Source: Oligoflexia bacterium (lineage in GTDB: Bacteria; Bdellovibrionota; UBA1018; CAIPTA01; JAALKR01). Taken from it: DNA of 39,975 nucleotides. Both the position numbers and the translations under genes were made by a program. Under the pieces are notes generated by a model. That model saw only the letters and a program-made list of their open reading frames with translations, searched no databases and was not told where the DNA came from. Shown one piece after another: positions 14,854 to 24,031 of this stretch; position 1 is the stretch's first letter; every line of letters begins with the position of its first letter. The stretch spans positions 1 to 39,975 of the forward strand of contig JAALKR010000020.1 in the NCBI GenBank assembly GCA_011087955.1, given 5' to 3'.

Positions 14854-16407
14854 TCATTTTTTGGTAACTTCTTTGTAAATATTCAAAAAAGAATACCATG
14901 CCCCAGTTGGAGATAATTCAACGCCCTTGATGTTGGAACGATAAATAGCAGCGTTCATGTTGTGCCAAAGGTGAATATAAGGGAGCTCCTCTAATACGAT
15001 CTCTTGCACCTTATCAAAAGCAGATTTTCTCTTTGCTAGGTCCAGAGTGCTTTGCCCTAAATCAAGATACTTGTCGGTTAAAGCGCTTTTGTAGTTGGTG
15101 CGATTATTACGCTCTAAATTACTGGAATGAAAAATATCATACATGATCCCCGGATCAGTGGCCCCAACCCACCTAAGCAAATAAAGTTCAGTGTTTCTAG
15201 CTTTCACATCACCATAGAATAAGCCCCACTCGTATGCCTTATGCTCCACTTTAATACCGGCAGATTTTAATTGCGCAATAATTACTTGCGCGTTTTCAAT
15301 AATCATTTTGTTGGACGTTGTCTTTAATGTCAGTTTTAGGGGAGGTTTATCATTAGAGCCATTAAAGTAACCTGCACGGTCTAAAAGCTTCTTTGATTTT
15401 TCTAAATTATAGTCAATCGGGCTTAGCTTCTGATTGTAGAACCAAGACGATTCCGGGAGTACGGAGGCCGCTGGAGTTGCCATTCCTGCGAGTTTGAATT
15501 TAATAATTTTAGGGATGTTTATAGCATAAGCAATTGCTTGACGGACGAGTGGCTTTGAAAGCTCTTCTTTTGCAAAATTTACACCCATGTAGCTATAAGT
15601 AACTCCAGGTTCGGAAATTGCAACTAGGTTGTTTTCGTCATCCTTGTTCTCCTGAACTTTTTTAACTTTTCTTTTATCAATGTCATTTAAAACAATGTCG
15701 ATTTCGCCATTCTTTAATTTTAAGAATCGGTTTAAGTCTTCTCGGACAATTTTCGCTAGGATTTTTGGCATTTTGCCTTTTTCTAAACACTTCGAATCAT
15801 GTTGCTCGAGCAAAATTTCAGATTGATTGGCGTGCGCTACTTTGTAAGGACCGAGTCCGATTGGGTTATGTCTAAATTTTTTCGGATCATATTTTCTCGC
15901 AGGTATAATTTTCATTAAAGAAAAGTCGACCATCAATGAAGGGGCGACTTCCTTTGTATGAATAGTAATGTCGTGTGAGCCATTCTTAATAATTTTTTCA
16001 ATTTTTCTGAAGGCTTCAGAGAATGGAGATTTGTGTTTGTCAGATATAAACGTTTCCCAGCTGTAGATGACATCGTCAGCACTCATTACTGAGCCATCGT
16101 GAAATTGACAATTTTCTTTTAGTCGAAATCGAATTGTTTTTTCATCTAGGACGTGCATTTCTGAGGCAACGTAAGGCTTTGGCACTAGACTGTTGCCAAT
16201 TCGGACTAGCGTCCCATGAATCAGCTGATTTAAATGCTGAGGATTTGCCCCTGTTGTAAACAGTGGGTCGAGTGTGTCTATGGATGACGTTAGCGCCGTC
16301 ACCAAAGTGTCCGGTGGCGTAGTCCTTTGGGAACATGCACTCACCATCAAAAGCATGGCTACGGGCAAAACGATTAGGATACTTAGGTTTTTCTTGCGCT
16401 TGGTCAT
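14854..16407 (-). CDS. Family 5 (oligopeptide-type) ABC transporter substrate-binding lipoprotein
   Basis: The 517-residue product has a lipoprotein signal peptide, with lipobox VSAC and lipidated Cys at residue 25. The solute-binding fold shows SIDTLDPLFTTGANPQHL, the QFHDGSVMSADDVIYSWE block and PLVRQAIAYAINIPKII, all typical of OppA/DppA proteins. It should bind peptides or similar ligands in the periplasm. No permease or ATPase gene accompanies it, so either the transporter is encoded elsewhere or the protein acts alone. GAGGAA precedes the ATG by six bases. It is the first gene of the leftward run to 9960, divergent from dacB. Confidence 0.93.
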   Translation of the reverse strand: MTKRKKNLSILIVLPVAMLLMVSACSQRTTPPDTLVTALTSSIDTLDPLFTTGANPQHLNQLIHGTLVRIGNSLVPKPYVASEMHVLDEKTIRFRLKENCQFHDGSVMSADDVIYSWETFISDKHKSPFSEAFRKIEKIIKNGSHDITIHTKEVAPSLMVDFSLMKIIPARKYDPKKFRHNPIGLGPYKVAHANQSEILLEQHDSKCLEKGKMPKILAKIVREDLNRFLKLKNGEIDIVLNDIDKRKVKKVQENKDDENNLVAISEPGVTYSYMGVNFAKEELSKPLVRQAIAYAINIPKIIKFKLAGMATPAASVLPESSWFYNQKLSPIDYNLEKSKKLLDRAGYFNGSNDKPPLKLTLKTTSNKMIIENAQVIIAQLKSAGIKVEHKAYEWGLFYGDVKARNTELYLLRWVGATDPGIMYDIFHSSNLERNNRTNYKSALTDKYLDLGQSTLDLAKRKSAFDKVQEIVLEELPYIHLWHNMNAAIYRSNIKGVELSPTGAWYSFLNIYKEVTKK

Positions 16408-16435
16408 TTTCGGTTCCTCTACTTAGTAAATTATG

Positions 16436-16441
16436 TATAAT
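16436..16441 (+). promoter_or_regulatory. TATAAT box in the lipoprotein/dacB divergent region
   Basis: The 76-base gap between the two start codons is AT-rich and holds a perfect TATAAT on the plus strand. The -35 partner is weak (TTCCTC at 16414-16419, 16-base spacer). The expected transcript start near 16448 would give dacB a leader of about 35 bases carrying GGAG at 16475-16478. Confidence 0.35.
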
Positions 16442-16483
16442 TAAACAAAATTACGCGATTACAGCAAATACTTTGGAGTTGTG

Positions 16484-17956
16484 ATGAGATTAGTTTTGTT
16501 TCTCTGCCCTGTGTTGCTTTTTTTCTCTCCAATTGGGGCATTAAGCTTGATTGCCGGGCCGTCCATGTCGGAAGAGCAGTTCAAATCCGAACTACGTTCC
16601 CACATCAAAGGACTACCTTCGCAGATCGCGCTATCTTTGCGCGTGGAAGAGATTGGTTCCGGAAAGATAATTGCCAGCCACAATGATGACCAAGCTATGG
16701 TTCCTGCTTCCGGAATTAAAATAATCTCTTCCATTGCGGCACTAGAAATTCTAGGTCCATCGGCGACAGTTAAAACGCGCGTGTATGTCAATGGTCAAGT
16801 GATTAATAATAAGGTTCATGGAGATTTAGTTGTTAAAGGGGAAGGTGACCCCTATTTGGTCAGCGAAAGGCTATGGCTACTGGCTCGCGAAATCGAACGA
16901 AAAGGAATCAAGCAAATCAAGGGAGATATTAAGATTGATACTTCTTTTTTTGACAACGATGAGGGCAATCTCACCGAGTTGGGACGTGGGCAACCCTTCG
17001 CCGCGAAACTGTCTGCGACAAGCATGAACTTTAATAGTGTGGAAATTCATGTAGTACCAACAGGAAAAGGTTCAAAGCCAAATGTCGAATTTGGCCCAAT
17101 TAACCATGAATATGGAATTCTTGAAAACAAAGTTCGCCAAACGAGTGGAAAATCGCGCAATGTTCGTGTGGAACAGGTGGGGAAGAGAGATGGCAAGGAA
17201 GTATTTGTGGTTAATGGGACTATTGGTCGAAATGAGAAACCAAAGGTGCTTTACTACGCTGTTGAGGATCCAAAAGCGCATTTTGCACTGATGTTTAAAG
17301 GGATGTTAGAGCGTGAGGGGATTACAATAACAGGTGGATATGGCGGTCCGACTACAGCTAGTGGGGCGCACGTAATAGGAGAAGTCGAAAGCTTAGCTCT
17401 TCTGGATCTGGTTCGCCTTATGAACACGTACAGCAACAATTTTATGGCTGAACAAATCTTTCGAATTATGGGGGCAAAGAAATTTGGTGCGCCTGGGACC
17501 ATAAGCAAAGGACGTAAGGCTGCTGAGGCATTCATTAAAGGGATTAAACCGTGTAAGGAAGATAAAGTAGTGGTGTCAAACGGAAGCGGGTTGAGCTGGG
17601 AAAGCAAAGTGTCGGCAAGGTGCTTTGTGGCATTGCTGCAAAAAAATTTCCATGAATTTCGTTCGTTTGCCGATGTGGTGGGGTCTATGCCAGTTGGTAA
17701 CGAAACTGGTACGTTGAAGCCTAGATTTAAGCGCTTTGGAAATTGGTTTGATCCATGGAAGGTAAGAGCGAAAACAGGGACCTTATGGAGCCGAGGAGCA
17801 GTGACATCTTTAGTCGGGTTTGTGCCTACTCAAAGCGGCGAAATTCTAGTTTTTTCAATAATTCTCAATCATAAAAGGAAGGGTAGTTGGGCGATTCCGT
17901 CAATGAGAGCCTGGGAAGAAAAAACGATCGGATTTCTTCAAAGACTTAAGCTTTGA
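16484..17956 (+). CDS. dacB: D-alanyl-D-alanine carboxypeptidase/endopeptidase (PBP4 family)
   Basis: This protein of about 490 residues has a signal peptide (about 1-20) and the PBP4 (DacB, class C) layout: PASGIK active-site Ser near residue 76, an inserted domain (about 95-280, including VKGEGDPYLV), YSNN as the SxN motif and AKTGTL near 430. It trims D-Ala from, or cleaves cross-links in, peptidoglycan in the periplasm. GGAG at 16475-16478 favours the ATG at 16484 over the GTG three bases earlier. A lytic transglycosylase follows after 20 bases and the dcw cluster after that, so it sits in a wall-remodelling group. Confidence 0.93.
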   Translation: MRLVLFLCPVLLFFSPIGALSLIAGPSMSEEQFKSELRSHIKGLPSQIALSLRVEEIGSGKIIASHNDDQAMVPASGIKIISSIAALEILGPSATVKTRVYVNGQVINNKVHGDLVVKGEGDPYLVSERLWLLAREIERKGIKQIKGDIKIDTSFFDNDEGNLTELGRGQPFAAKLSATSMNFNSVEIHVVPTGKGSKPNVEFGPINHEYGILENKVRQTSGKSRNVRVEQVGKRDGKEVFVVNGTIGRNEKPKVLYYAVEDPKAHFALMFKGMLEREGITITGGYGGPTTASGAHVIGEVESLALLDLVRLMNTYSNNFMAEQIFRIMGAKKFGAPGTISKGRKAAEAFIKGIKPCKEDKVVVSNGSGLSWESKVSARCFVALLQKNFHEFRSFADVVGSMPVGNETGTLKPRFKRFGNWFDPWKVRAKTGTLWSRGAVTSLVGFVPTQSGEILVFSIILNHKRKGSWAIPSMRAWEEKTIGFLQRLKL

Positions 17957-17976
17957 ACCGATAAGACCTCTAACGT

Positions 17977-19284
17977 ATGGTTCGATATCTAATGCTCATT
18001 TTGCTTTCATTGTTTTTATTTAGTGGCCCTGCGGAAGCTACCGGGAAAATTCGCCCCATTGAATTGCGAACAATACGATTGGCCGATTCCATTGAAAAAA
18101 TAGGGCCATTTGAAGTAGAGCCAGAACTTGTATCTAGAGTAAAATTTTGGATATCGGTTTATACAAAGGCTCATCGATGGCAATACCTCGTACACGATAC
18201 GAATGACCCAGAGATAATTTATGGTGTATTGGACATAAAGAACATAAGGGAGCATCCGACCTGGAGCGAGCGGCGAAAGCGTCGAATGATTTTTTGGCGC
18301 AAGCGGAAATTTGAAGCCAAAGTAAAAAAAATTTTAAGGTCTATACATGAAAAGATTTATGTAAAACGCTTAAATTTTGAGAGTCTAAACTACGAAGAAA
18401 AAAAGATTTTCAAACGGTTTACCCATATTCCAGGCACATCAAAATTCCTAGACGCGTCCAAGAAAGGTCGAGTTCGTAGTCAGCCAGGGTTACGCCAGAG
18501 TTTTGTGGAGTCAATTTATGAATCGGGGCGCTATCTTACGGGGATGAAGCAAATTGCTGTACAGTTCGGCGTGCCTCCAGAGACTGGGTATCTCCCGTTT
18601 GTCGAAAGTGGATTTGATCGAAAAGCCTTGTCTAAAGCTGGTGCGTCTGGAGTATGGCAGTTTATACGTAGCACAGGAAAATTCTTCCTAAGAGTCGATG
18701 AGGTTGTTGATGAGCGCAATGACCCAATGAAGGCGGCGGAGGGGGCTGCACTCCTAATGGAGAAAAATTATTCTGCTCTTGAACATTGGCCGCTAGCTAT
18801 TACTGCATATAACCACGGGCGAAAAGGAATACAGAACGCTGTTCAAACATTAAAAACAGTTTCGTTAGCCAAAATAATCTCTGAGTGGGATGGTTACGCT
18901 TTTGGTTTTGCTTCTAAGAATTTTTATTGTGCATTCTTTGCTGCACTACACGTGGCAAAAAACACTTCGTTTTATTTTGATGCCGTAGAGCGGGCGGAGC
19001 CAGTGATATACGAAAGTTTTGTAGTGCCTGAGTTTATTGAGTTCAGGGTGTTAGCAAAATATGCAGGGATCGCGGAGGAGATCTTAAAAGATTATAATCC
19101 AGCGCTAACTGATTTGGTAATTAATGGGGAAAAATTAATTCCAGTTGGCTATAATTTACGAATTCCGATTGCACAAAGAGACGTGTTTTTGCATCGATAT
19201 GAGACGATTCCATCGAAATTTCGATTTCGAAAGCAGAGACTGAAAGTCTCTACCGTCCAAAGAAAGTTATCATCTAAAGAATAG
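17977..19284 (+). CDS. Exported SLT-type lytic transglycosylase (MltD-like)
   Basis: The 435-residue product has a signal peptide (about 1-22). Its SLT/goose-lysozyme-like domain (about 175-320) has catalytic Glu near residue 210 in LPFVESGFDRKALSKAGASGVWQF, then AITAYNHGRKG. It cleaves the MurNAc-GlcNAc bond to give anhydro-muropeptides. The C-terminal LIPVGYNLRIP segment matches the region before the LysM repeats of MltD, but no LysM repeat is visible. A lipobox is not evident. It ends 13 bases before rsmH and may be co-transcribed with the dcw genes. Confidence 0.9.
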   Translation: MVRYLMLILLSLFLFSGPAEATGKIRPIELRTIRLADSIEKIGPFEVEPELVSRVKFWISVYTKAHRWQYLVHDTNDPEIIYGVLDIKNIREHPTWSERRKRRMIFWRKRKFEAKVKKILRSIHEKIYVKRLNFESLNYEEKKIFKRFTHIPGTSKFLDASKKGRVRSQPGLRQSFVESIYESGRYLTGMKQIAVQFGVPPETGYLPFVESGFDRKALSKAGASGVWQFIRSTGKFFLRVDEVVDERNDPMKAAEGAALLMEKNYSALEHWPLAITAYNHGRKGIQNAVQTLKTVSLAKIISEWDGYAFGFASKNFYCAFFAALHVAKNTSFYFDAVERAEPVIYESFVVPEFIEFRVLAKYAGIAEEILKDYNPALTDLVINGEKLIPVGYNLRIPIAQRDVFLHRYETIPSKFRFRKQRLKVSTVQRKLSSKE

Positions 19285-19297
19285 AATTAAGCGAAGC

Positions 19298-20254
19298 ATG
19301 CATAAACCAGTGCTACTACATGAAGCGCTAGATGAGATCACAAGGATTGGGCCAAGAGTGGTGCTCGATCTGACTCTTGGGGGCGGTGGATATACGCGGT
19401 ATCTACTAGAGCGCGTGCCAGAGGCAAGTGTAATTGCTTTTGACTGTGATAAAGATGCAATAAATCGAGCGAAATCAGAGTTTAAGAGCGCCATTTCGTC
19501 TGGTCGTCTGTCCCTAGTTCACGCAAATTATAGCCGATTAGCGGAAAAACTAGACGAATTTGAGATTAAGCAGGTTGATGCCATTGTGGCTGATTTAGGT
19601 TTTTCCTCATTTCAAATGGATTTAGCCGATCGCGGGTTTAGTTTTAGAAATTCCGGTCCGCTTGATATGAGGCTGAACAAAGACACAGAGCTTACAGCAC
19701 ATGAAATCGTGAATTCTTGGTTAGAAAAGCGTTTGGCGGGTATGATTAGGAAGTTTGGTGAAGATAAGTCTGCAAATAGAATTGCTCAAAAAATCACGGA
19801 AGCGAGAAATTTAGCTAAGATCACTAACACTAAACAGCTAGCTTTAATTGTGGAAGACGCGATACCGGTTAAATTGAAAGCCAACATGCAGATTCATCCT
19901 GCTACGAAGACATTTCAAGCATTACGGATTCAGGTAAATGACGAGCTTTTACACTTAACCGAGATGCTAGAGGCTTCCCCTAGTTTTTTGCGCGAAGGTG
20001 GAGTTTTATCGATTGTGTCCTTTCATTCATTGGAAGATAGGCTGGTGAAGCAAAGGTTTCGAATGCTCACAGAGCAGTGTATTTGTGAAAATCGACCAGT
20101 TGCGTGTGAACGATGCTACAAACCTCCGGCAAAAAAAGTAAACCGGCAAATAATTATTCCTTCCATAGATGAGATTTCTGAAAACCCAAGGTCTCGCAGC
20201 GCGAGATTAAGAATGATTGTTCGGACGGAGCACCCGATTCTTGATCCTCGTTAA
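19298..20254 (+). CDS. rsmH: 16S rRNA (cytosine-1402-N4)-methyltransferase RsmH
   Basis: The 318-residue product opens the dcw cluster. It has HKPVLLHEAL, the SAM motif LDLTLGGGGYTRYLL, DAIVADLGFSSFQMD, RGFSF...PLDMRL and VSFHSLEDRLVK. It methylates C1402 N4 in 16S rRNA. A cysteine cluster CICENRPVACERC near residues 267-279 resembles the short Cys-rich insert seen in some RsmH lineages. mraZ, the usual gene upstream, is absent. No strong Shine-Dalgarno is seen; TAGAAT ends ten bases before the ATG but has no -35. Confidence 0.95.
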   Translation: MHKPVLLHEALDEITRIGPRVVLDLTLGGGGYTRYLLERVPEASVIAFDCDKDAINRAKSEFKSAISSGRLSLVHANYSRLAEKLDEFEIKQVDAIVADLGFSSFQMDLADRGFSFRNSGPLDMRLNKDTELTAHEIVNSWLEKRLAGMIRKFGEDKSANRIAQKITEARNLAKITNTKQLALIVEDAIPVKLKANMQIHPATKTFQALRIQVNDELLHLTEMLEASPSFLREGGVLSIVSFHSLEDRLVKQRFRMLTEQCICENRPVACERCYKPPAKKVNRQIIIPSIDEISENPRSRSARLRMIVRTEHPILDPR

Positions 20255-20270
20255 TTGCCCTGATTTGCGA

Positions 20271-20276
20271 TAGAAT
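20271..20276 (+). promoter_or_regulatory. Possible -10 box seven bases from the ftsL start
   Basis: TAGAAT ends seven bases before the ATG at 20284, with no Shine-Dalgarno and no convincing -35 box. It is listed because three other genes in the window show the same -10-to-ATG spacing with a better -35. Confidence 0.2.
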
Positions 20277-20283
20277 TCCGTTA

Positions 20284-20574
20284 ATGTCTTTGATTTCAAA
20301 AAGAAAAAACTCTTATACAATAAGAATGCTCATCGGGGTTCTACTCGTTGCCGTTACCTTATTCTTTGCCTGGACGCGGTTACAGAACATTCGTTTGGAA
20401 CGAGAGATTACTAGGCTTGAAAAAATTTGGCACGGACTAGAAATTGAAAAGAGTCGACTGCAAATTGAGTGGGCGAGGAAAACAGAACCAGCGCGCCTAA
20501 TGCTTATTGGGAAAAGAAAATTTAAGCTGGAACCCGCATCGCCTAGCCAGGTGATTCGAGTCAGATCAGACTGA
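20284..20574 (+). CDS. ftsL: Cell division protein FtsL
   Basis: This 96-residue bitopic protein has a short basic cytoplasmic tail, one membrane helix (about 14-33) and a periplasmic coiled coil rich in Leu, Ile and Arg. Sequence similarity in FtsL is low; the assignment rests on topology, size and position between rsmH and ftsI. It should scaffold the divisome with FtsQ and an FtsB partner; no ftsB is seen here. The stop overlaps the ftsI start in TGATG, so the two are coupled. Confidence 0.85.
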   Translation: MSLISKRKNSYTIRMLIGVLLVAVTLFFAWTRLQNIRLEREITRLEKIWHGLEIEKSRLQIEWARKTEPARLMLIGKRKFKLEPASPSQVIRVRSD

Positions 20575-22499
20575 TGGATAAAGGGTTTCATTTACGCATC
20601 AATTTTATTTTTTTCTTACTGCTACTATTCTGTGGAGCGGTGCTAGCAAAGGCTGCGTATTTGATGTTGATTCCATCAAAACGTTTAGAGACGACTCTAA
20701 AGCGACAATTTCGTGCAGAGCCGGCACCTCAACCTTTGCGAGGTGTGATCGTGGATCGAAATAATGAACCATTGGCGATGAGTATTCGTGTTCGATCGAT
20801 TTATGCAAATCCGAGGAAAATTAAGCGAAAGAAAAAAATTGCAAAGCTTTTGGCAAAAGCGCTTGGGAAAGAGCGCAGAAAAATATTTAAGTTACTCAAT
20901 CAAGACAAGGGTTTTGTCTGGATCAAACGACATTTATCAAGGTTAGAAGAACAACGCATTCGAGATGTTTTGGATAAAGATCGTAGGCTTAATTTAGTGC
21001 TTGGTTTTGCTAAAGAAAGTAAACGGATGTATCCAAATGGGCAGTTAGCTGCGAATGTTCTGGGCTTCACTGGGATTGATGGCCGAGGCCTTGAGGGTAT
21101 AGAGTATCAGTACAATAACACTCTCGCCTCAACAGACCCGGATGAGGTGAGCAATACAATCATTCTCACTATAGATAAAGCAACACAAAACACAGCTGAA
21201 ACAGAGTTAAAGAAAGCGATCGTTCAGCATAAAGCTAAGAGTGGCGTTGCAGTTATCATGGATGCGGAAACAGGAGATGTTTGGGCGATGGCATCATATC
21301 CAACTTATAATCCAAATAATTTTCGCAGCTCAAACCCAGACCATCGACGAAATCGTCCCGTTACAGAAACTTTCGAGCCAGGCTCTACGGTCAAAGCCTT
21401 GCTTATTGCTGGCGGAATCGAAGATGAATTTCTTAGCTCTAGATCTCGTTTTTACTGTGAAAAAGGGAAAATGCAAATTGGTCGGCATTGGATTCGTGAG
21501 TCGAGTAAGGACCATAAATGGAAATGGTTAAGCACTTCTGACATTATTCGAGTTTCCAGTAATGTAGGTGCAACTAAAGTTGGGATTCATATTGGCAAGG
21601 ATCGCGTGTATCACTGGTATAAAATGCAAGGACTGACTCAAAAGACAGGTATTGATCTGCCGGGCGAGGCAAGAGGCGTACTTAAGCCGCATAATGTTTG
21701 GTCGGATATAAATTTTTCCAACATCACATTTGGCCAAGGATTGAGCGTTACTGCAATGCAGATGACACAGGCATTTGCGACATTAGCAAATTTGGGATTC
21801 AAGGTAAAACCGCGCATAGTGTCCGCAGTTATGGATAAAGAAGGGGATCCTAGCGAGCCAAAGCCGATTCATCTGGAAAGGGTTCTAAAAGAGCGCACAG
21901 TGCGGATCATGACTCAAATGTTGCGTAGAGTAACCTCAGAAGGGGGAACAGGTGTGCAGGGCTCATTGCCCGGCTTTTATATCGCGGGCAAAACGGGAAC
22001 CGCACAGGTAGCTACGCCAAGTAAGGGCTACACAGATGGTAAGTACATAACTAGCTTCGCTGGGTTTGCTGTTGATACGAAGCCAAAGTTTGTTGGTTAT
22101 GTCGCAATTCGGGAGCCTCAAGGGAAGGCTCCGTCTGGTGGCTCAGTAGCTGCGCCGGCCTTTGCTAGGATTATGAGCGCGGTACTTGCAAGAGCAGGAG
22201 TAGCTCCGAGCGTTCTGCCGGAGCTGAAGAACGAGATCAGCTCCATCGAGAAAGACGTGACTAAAGAAAAAGACGAGCCTAAAGAGGCTCCCACAACTGT
22301 AGTTAGGATCAAGGAAATGCCCAATATTCAGGGGCTGACGGCTCGAGAAGTGCAAGATATTTTTTCTCAACAAGACATTCGCTTGCGAGTTAAAGGAAGC
22401 GGTGTTGTTCGAGAATTTTTTCCAAAATTCGGTGAGGAGCTATCTCCAAAACAACGTGTATCTATCTTTCTGGGGGAGGAGGAAGTAGTTACGCAATGA
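20574..22499 (+). CDS. ftsI: Septal transpeptidase FtsI (PBP3) with C-terminal PASTA domain
   Basis: This 641-residue class B penicillin-binding protein has one membrane segment (about 9-30) and a pedestal domain (about 50-225) with RGVIVDRNNEPLA. The transpeptidase domain has GSTVK near 269-273, SSNVG and GKTGTAQV near 472. It cross-links septal peptidoglycan, paired with FtsW. Residues about 580-637 form a PASTA domain (MPNIQGLTAREVQDIF...VKGSG), a module that can bind peptidoglycan. It is absent from E. coli FtsI but common in deltaproteobacterial and Gram-positive homologues. The end overlaps murE by four bases (ATGA). Confidence 0.96.
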   Translation: MDKGFHLRINFIFFLLLLFCGAVLAKAAYLMLIPSKRLETTLKRQFRAEPAPQPLRGVIVDRNNEPLAMSIRVRSIYANPRKIKRKKKIAKLLAKALGKERRKIFKLLNQDKGFVWIKRHLSRLEEQRIRDVLDKDRRLNLVLGFAKESKRMYPNGQLAANVLGFTGIDGRGLEGIEYQYNNTLASTDPDEVSNTIILTIDKATQNTAETELKKAIVQHKAKSGVAVIMDAETGDVWAMASYPTYNPNNFRSSNPDHRRNRPVTETFEPGSTVKALLIAGGIEDEFLSSRSRFYCEKGKMQIGRHWIRESSKDHKWKWLSTSDIIRVSSNVGATKVGIHIGKDRVYHWYKMQGLTQKTGIDLPGEARGVLKPHNVWSDINFSNITFGQGLSVTAMQMTQAFATLANLGFKVKPRIVSAVMDKEGDPSEPKPIHLERVLKERTVRIMTQMLRRVTSEGGTGVQGSLPGFYIAGKTGTAQVATPSKGYTDGKYITSFAGFAVDTKPKFVGYVAIREPQGKAPSGGSVAAPAFARIMSAVLARAGVAPSVLPELKNEISSIEKDVTKEKDEPKEAPTTVVRIKEMPNIQGLTAREVQDIFSQQDIRLRVKGSGVVREFFPKFGEELSPKQRVSIFLGEEEVVTQ

Positions 22500-24031
22500 A
22501 GCTCTCAAATTTAGTATCTGCTCTAACAGAAATCGAGAGAATAAGGCCATCTGTTGCTGATGCAGCGACGACTGTTGCGTCGATTGAAAATGATTCAAGA
22601 CAAATTAAGGCAGGGTCAGTTTTTGTTGCGATAACGGGATACGAACTGAATGGCCATAAATTTATCGGGAATGCTTTTGAAAATGGGGCCAGCGCAGTGG
22701 TTCTCCAAGATGAGGAGTTCATTGAACCTGATTTTTCAGATCGATGTATCGTAGTCAAAAATTCTCGAAAAGCACTAGCAGAGCTTGCCTGTCGTTTTAA
22801 TGATAATCCAACAAAGAAACTAGTTGTAGTTGGGGTAACTGGCACGAACGGCAAAACTAGTACTGCTCATATTCTTTATGAGTTACTGAAAAAGAGCGGC
22901 AATCGAGTTGCAATTATGAGCACTATCGAGCGTTGTTATAATGAGTATCAGCATGATATGGATCATACGACGATGGAAGCCTGTGCAATCCAAGAGTTTG
23001 CTCAGGCAGTTTTGGATCGGGGAGCAAAATATTTGGTGCTTGAAGTTTCTTCCCATGCAACTAGCTTGTATCGAGTGTATGGTTGCCACTTTGATCAGGT
23101 GATATTTACTAATTTCGATATCGACCACCAGGATTTTTATAACGGCATCGAGCCTTATTTTGATGCAAAGGCGGATCTATTCGTCAATTATCCAAATAGG
23201 TTTCCCAAAAAATGCTCTGTTAGTATTTTGAATCAAGATGACGGTCGAGTTAGAAAACTTGAGTTTGAGGCAAAGACCGATCGCATAATTACATTTGGGC
23301 TGAAGGAGAAAGCAAAGTATTCGGGCAAGGGTTTGCGTGTCACGGATAGCGGGATAGAAGGAGAGATTATTGGTGAAGGGAATAGTGTTTCGATCGACTC
23401 GAGGCTGACGACTAATTTTAATTGCTACAATCTAACGGCAGCGATTGTTAGCGCAGTTGAGTTAGGCGTAAGTATTGCTGCTATTGAGCGCACTATTCCG
23501 GAGATTCGAAATATTCGTGGTCGCCTAACGGAAATTCCGTCTTTATTGCCTTTCCGAGTATTTATTGATTTTGCTCATAGTGGCACGGGATTGGAGAATG
23601 TGCTGACGGCGCTTCGAGAAATTGCGAAATCTAGAGTGATTGTAGTTTTCGGTGCAGGTGGTGAAAAAGATCCTCTCCGTCGAGAGGAAATGGGTTATGC
23701 AGCAGCAAATTTGGCTGAAATTTCTATTATCACTTGCGATAATCCAAGAAGAGAAAACCCTAAGGATATTATTGATGCTATTGTTCAGTCGTGGCGTGTA
23801 GCAGTCCGAAAGAATTGTTTGGAAAGAGAAATGCTTGTTGAGGCGGATAGGAATCTTGCCATACAAAAAGCAATTGAGTGGGCTGAGCCAGATGATATTG
23901 TTTGTATTGCTGGTAAGGGGCATGAACGTGGACAAATTATTGGGACTGAAATTTTTGATTTCGATGATTATGAAGTAGCCGAACAATATATTAGAGAAGC
24001 TGAAAATGTTCAAGATCGAGGAAATTGTTGA
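22496..24031 (+). CDS. murE: UDP-MurNAc-dipeptide:meso-diaminopimelate ligase MurE
   Basis: The 511-residue Mur ligase adds the third amino acid of the peptidoglycan stem. It has an N-terminal UDP-binding domain (NDSRQIKAGSVFVAITG), the P-loop GVTGTNGKTS near residue 119, LEVSSHAT, TNFDIDHQDFYNG and YFDAKADLF with the Lys expected to be carbamylated, then IRNIRGRLTEI, DFAHSGTGLENVL and CDNPRRENP. DNPR is the hallmark of meso-diaminopimelate specificity. All residues I checked are present, unlike murD and murF in the same cluster. Its last 26 bases overlap murF. Confidence 0.96.
   Translation: MKLSNLVSALTEIERIRPSVADAATTVASIENDSRQIKAGSVFVAITGYELNGHKFIGNAFENGASAVVLQDEEFIEPDFSDRCIVVKNSRKALAELACRFNDNPTKKLVVVGVTGTNGKTSTAHILYELLKKSGNRVAIMSTIERCYNEYQHDMDHTTMEACAIQEFAQAVLDRGAKYLVLEVSSHATSLYRVYGCHFDQVIFTNFDIDHQDFYNGIEPYFDAKADLFVNYPNRFPKKCSVSILNQDDGRVRKLEFEAKTDRIITFGLKEKAKYSGKGLRVTDSGIEGEIIGEGNSVSIDSRLTTNFNCYNLTAAIVSAVELGVSIAAIERTIPEIRNIRGRLTEIPSLLPFRVFIDFAHSGTGLENVLTALREIAKSRVIVVFGAGGEKDPLRREEMGYAAANLAEISIITCDNPRRENPKDIIDAIVQSWRVAVRKNCLEREMLVEADRNLAIQKAIEWAEPDDIVCIAGKGHERGQIIGTEIFDFDDYEVAEQYIREAENVQDRGNC

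Noticed and set aside
14854-16407. A complete peptide ABC transporter operon
   Set aside because: Only the binding lipoprotein is present. The neighbours are rsmE and dacB, and no permease or ATPase was found.
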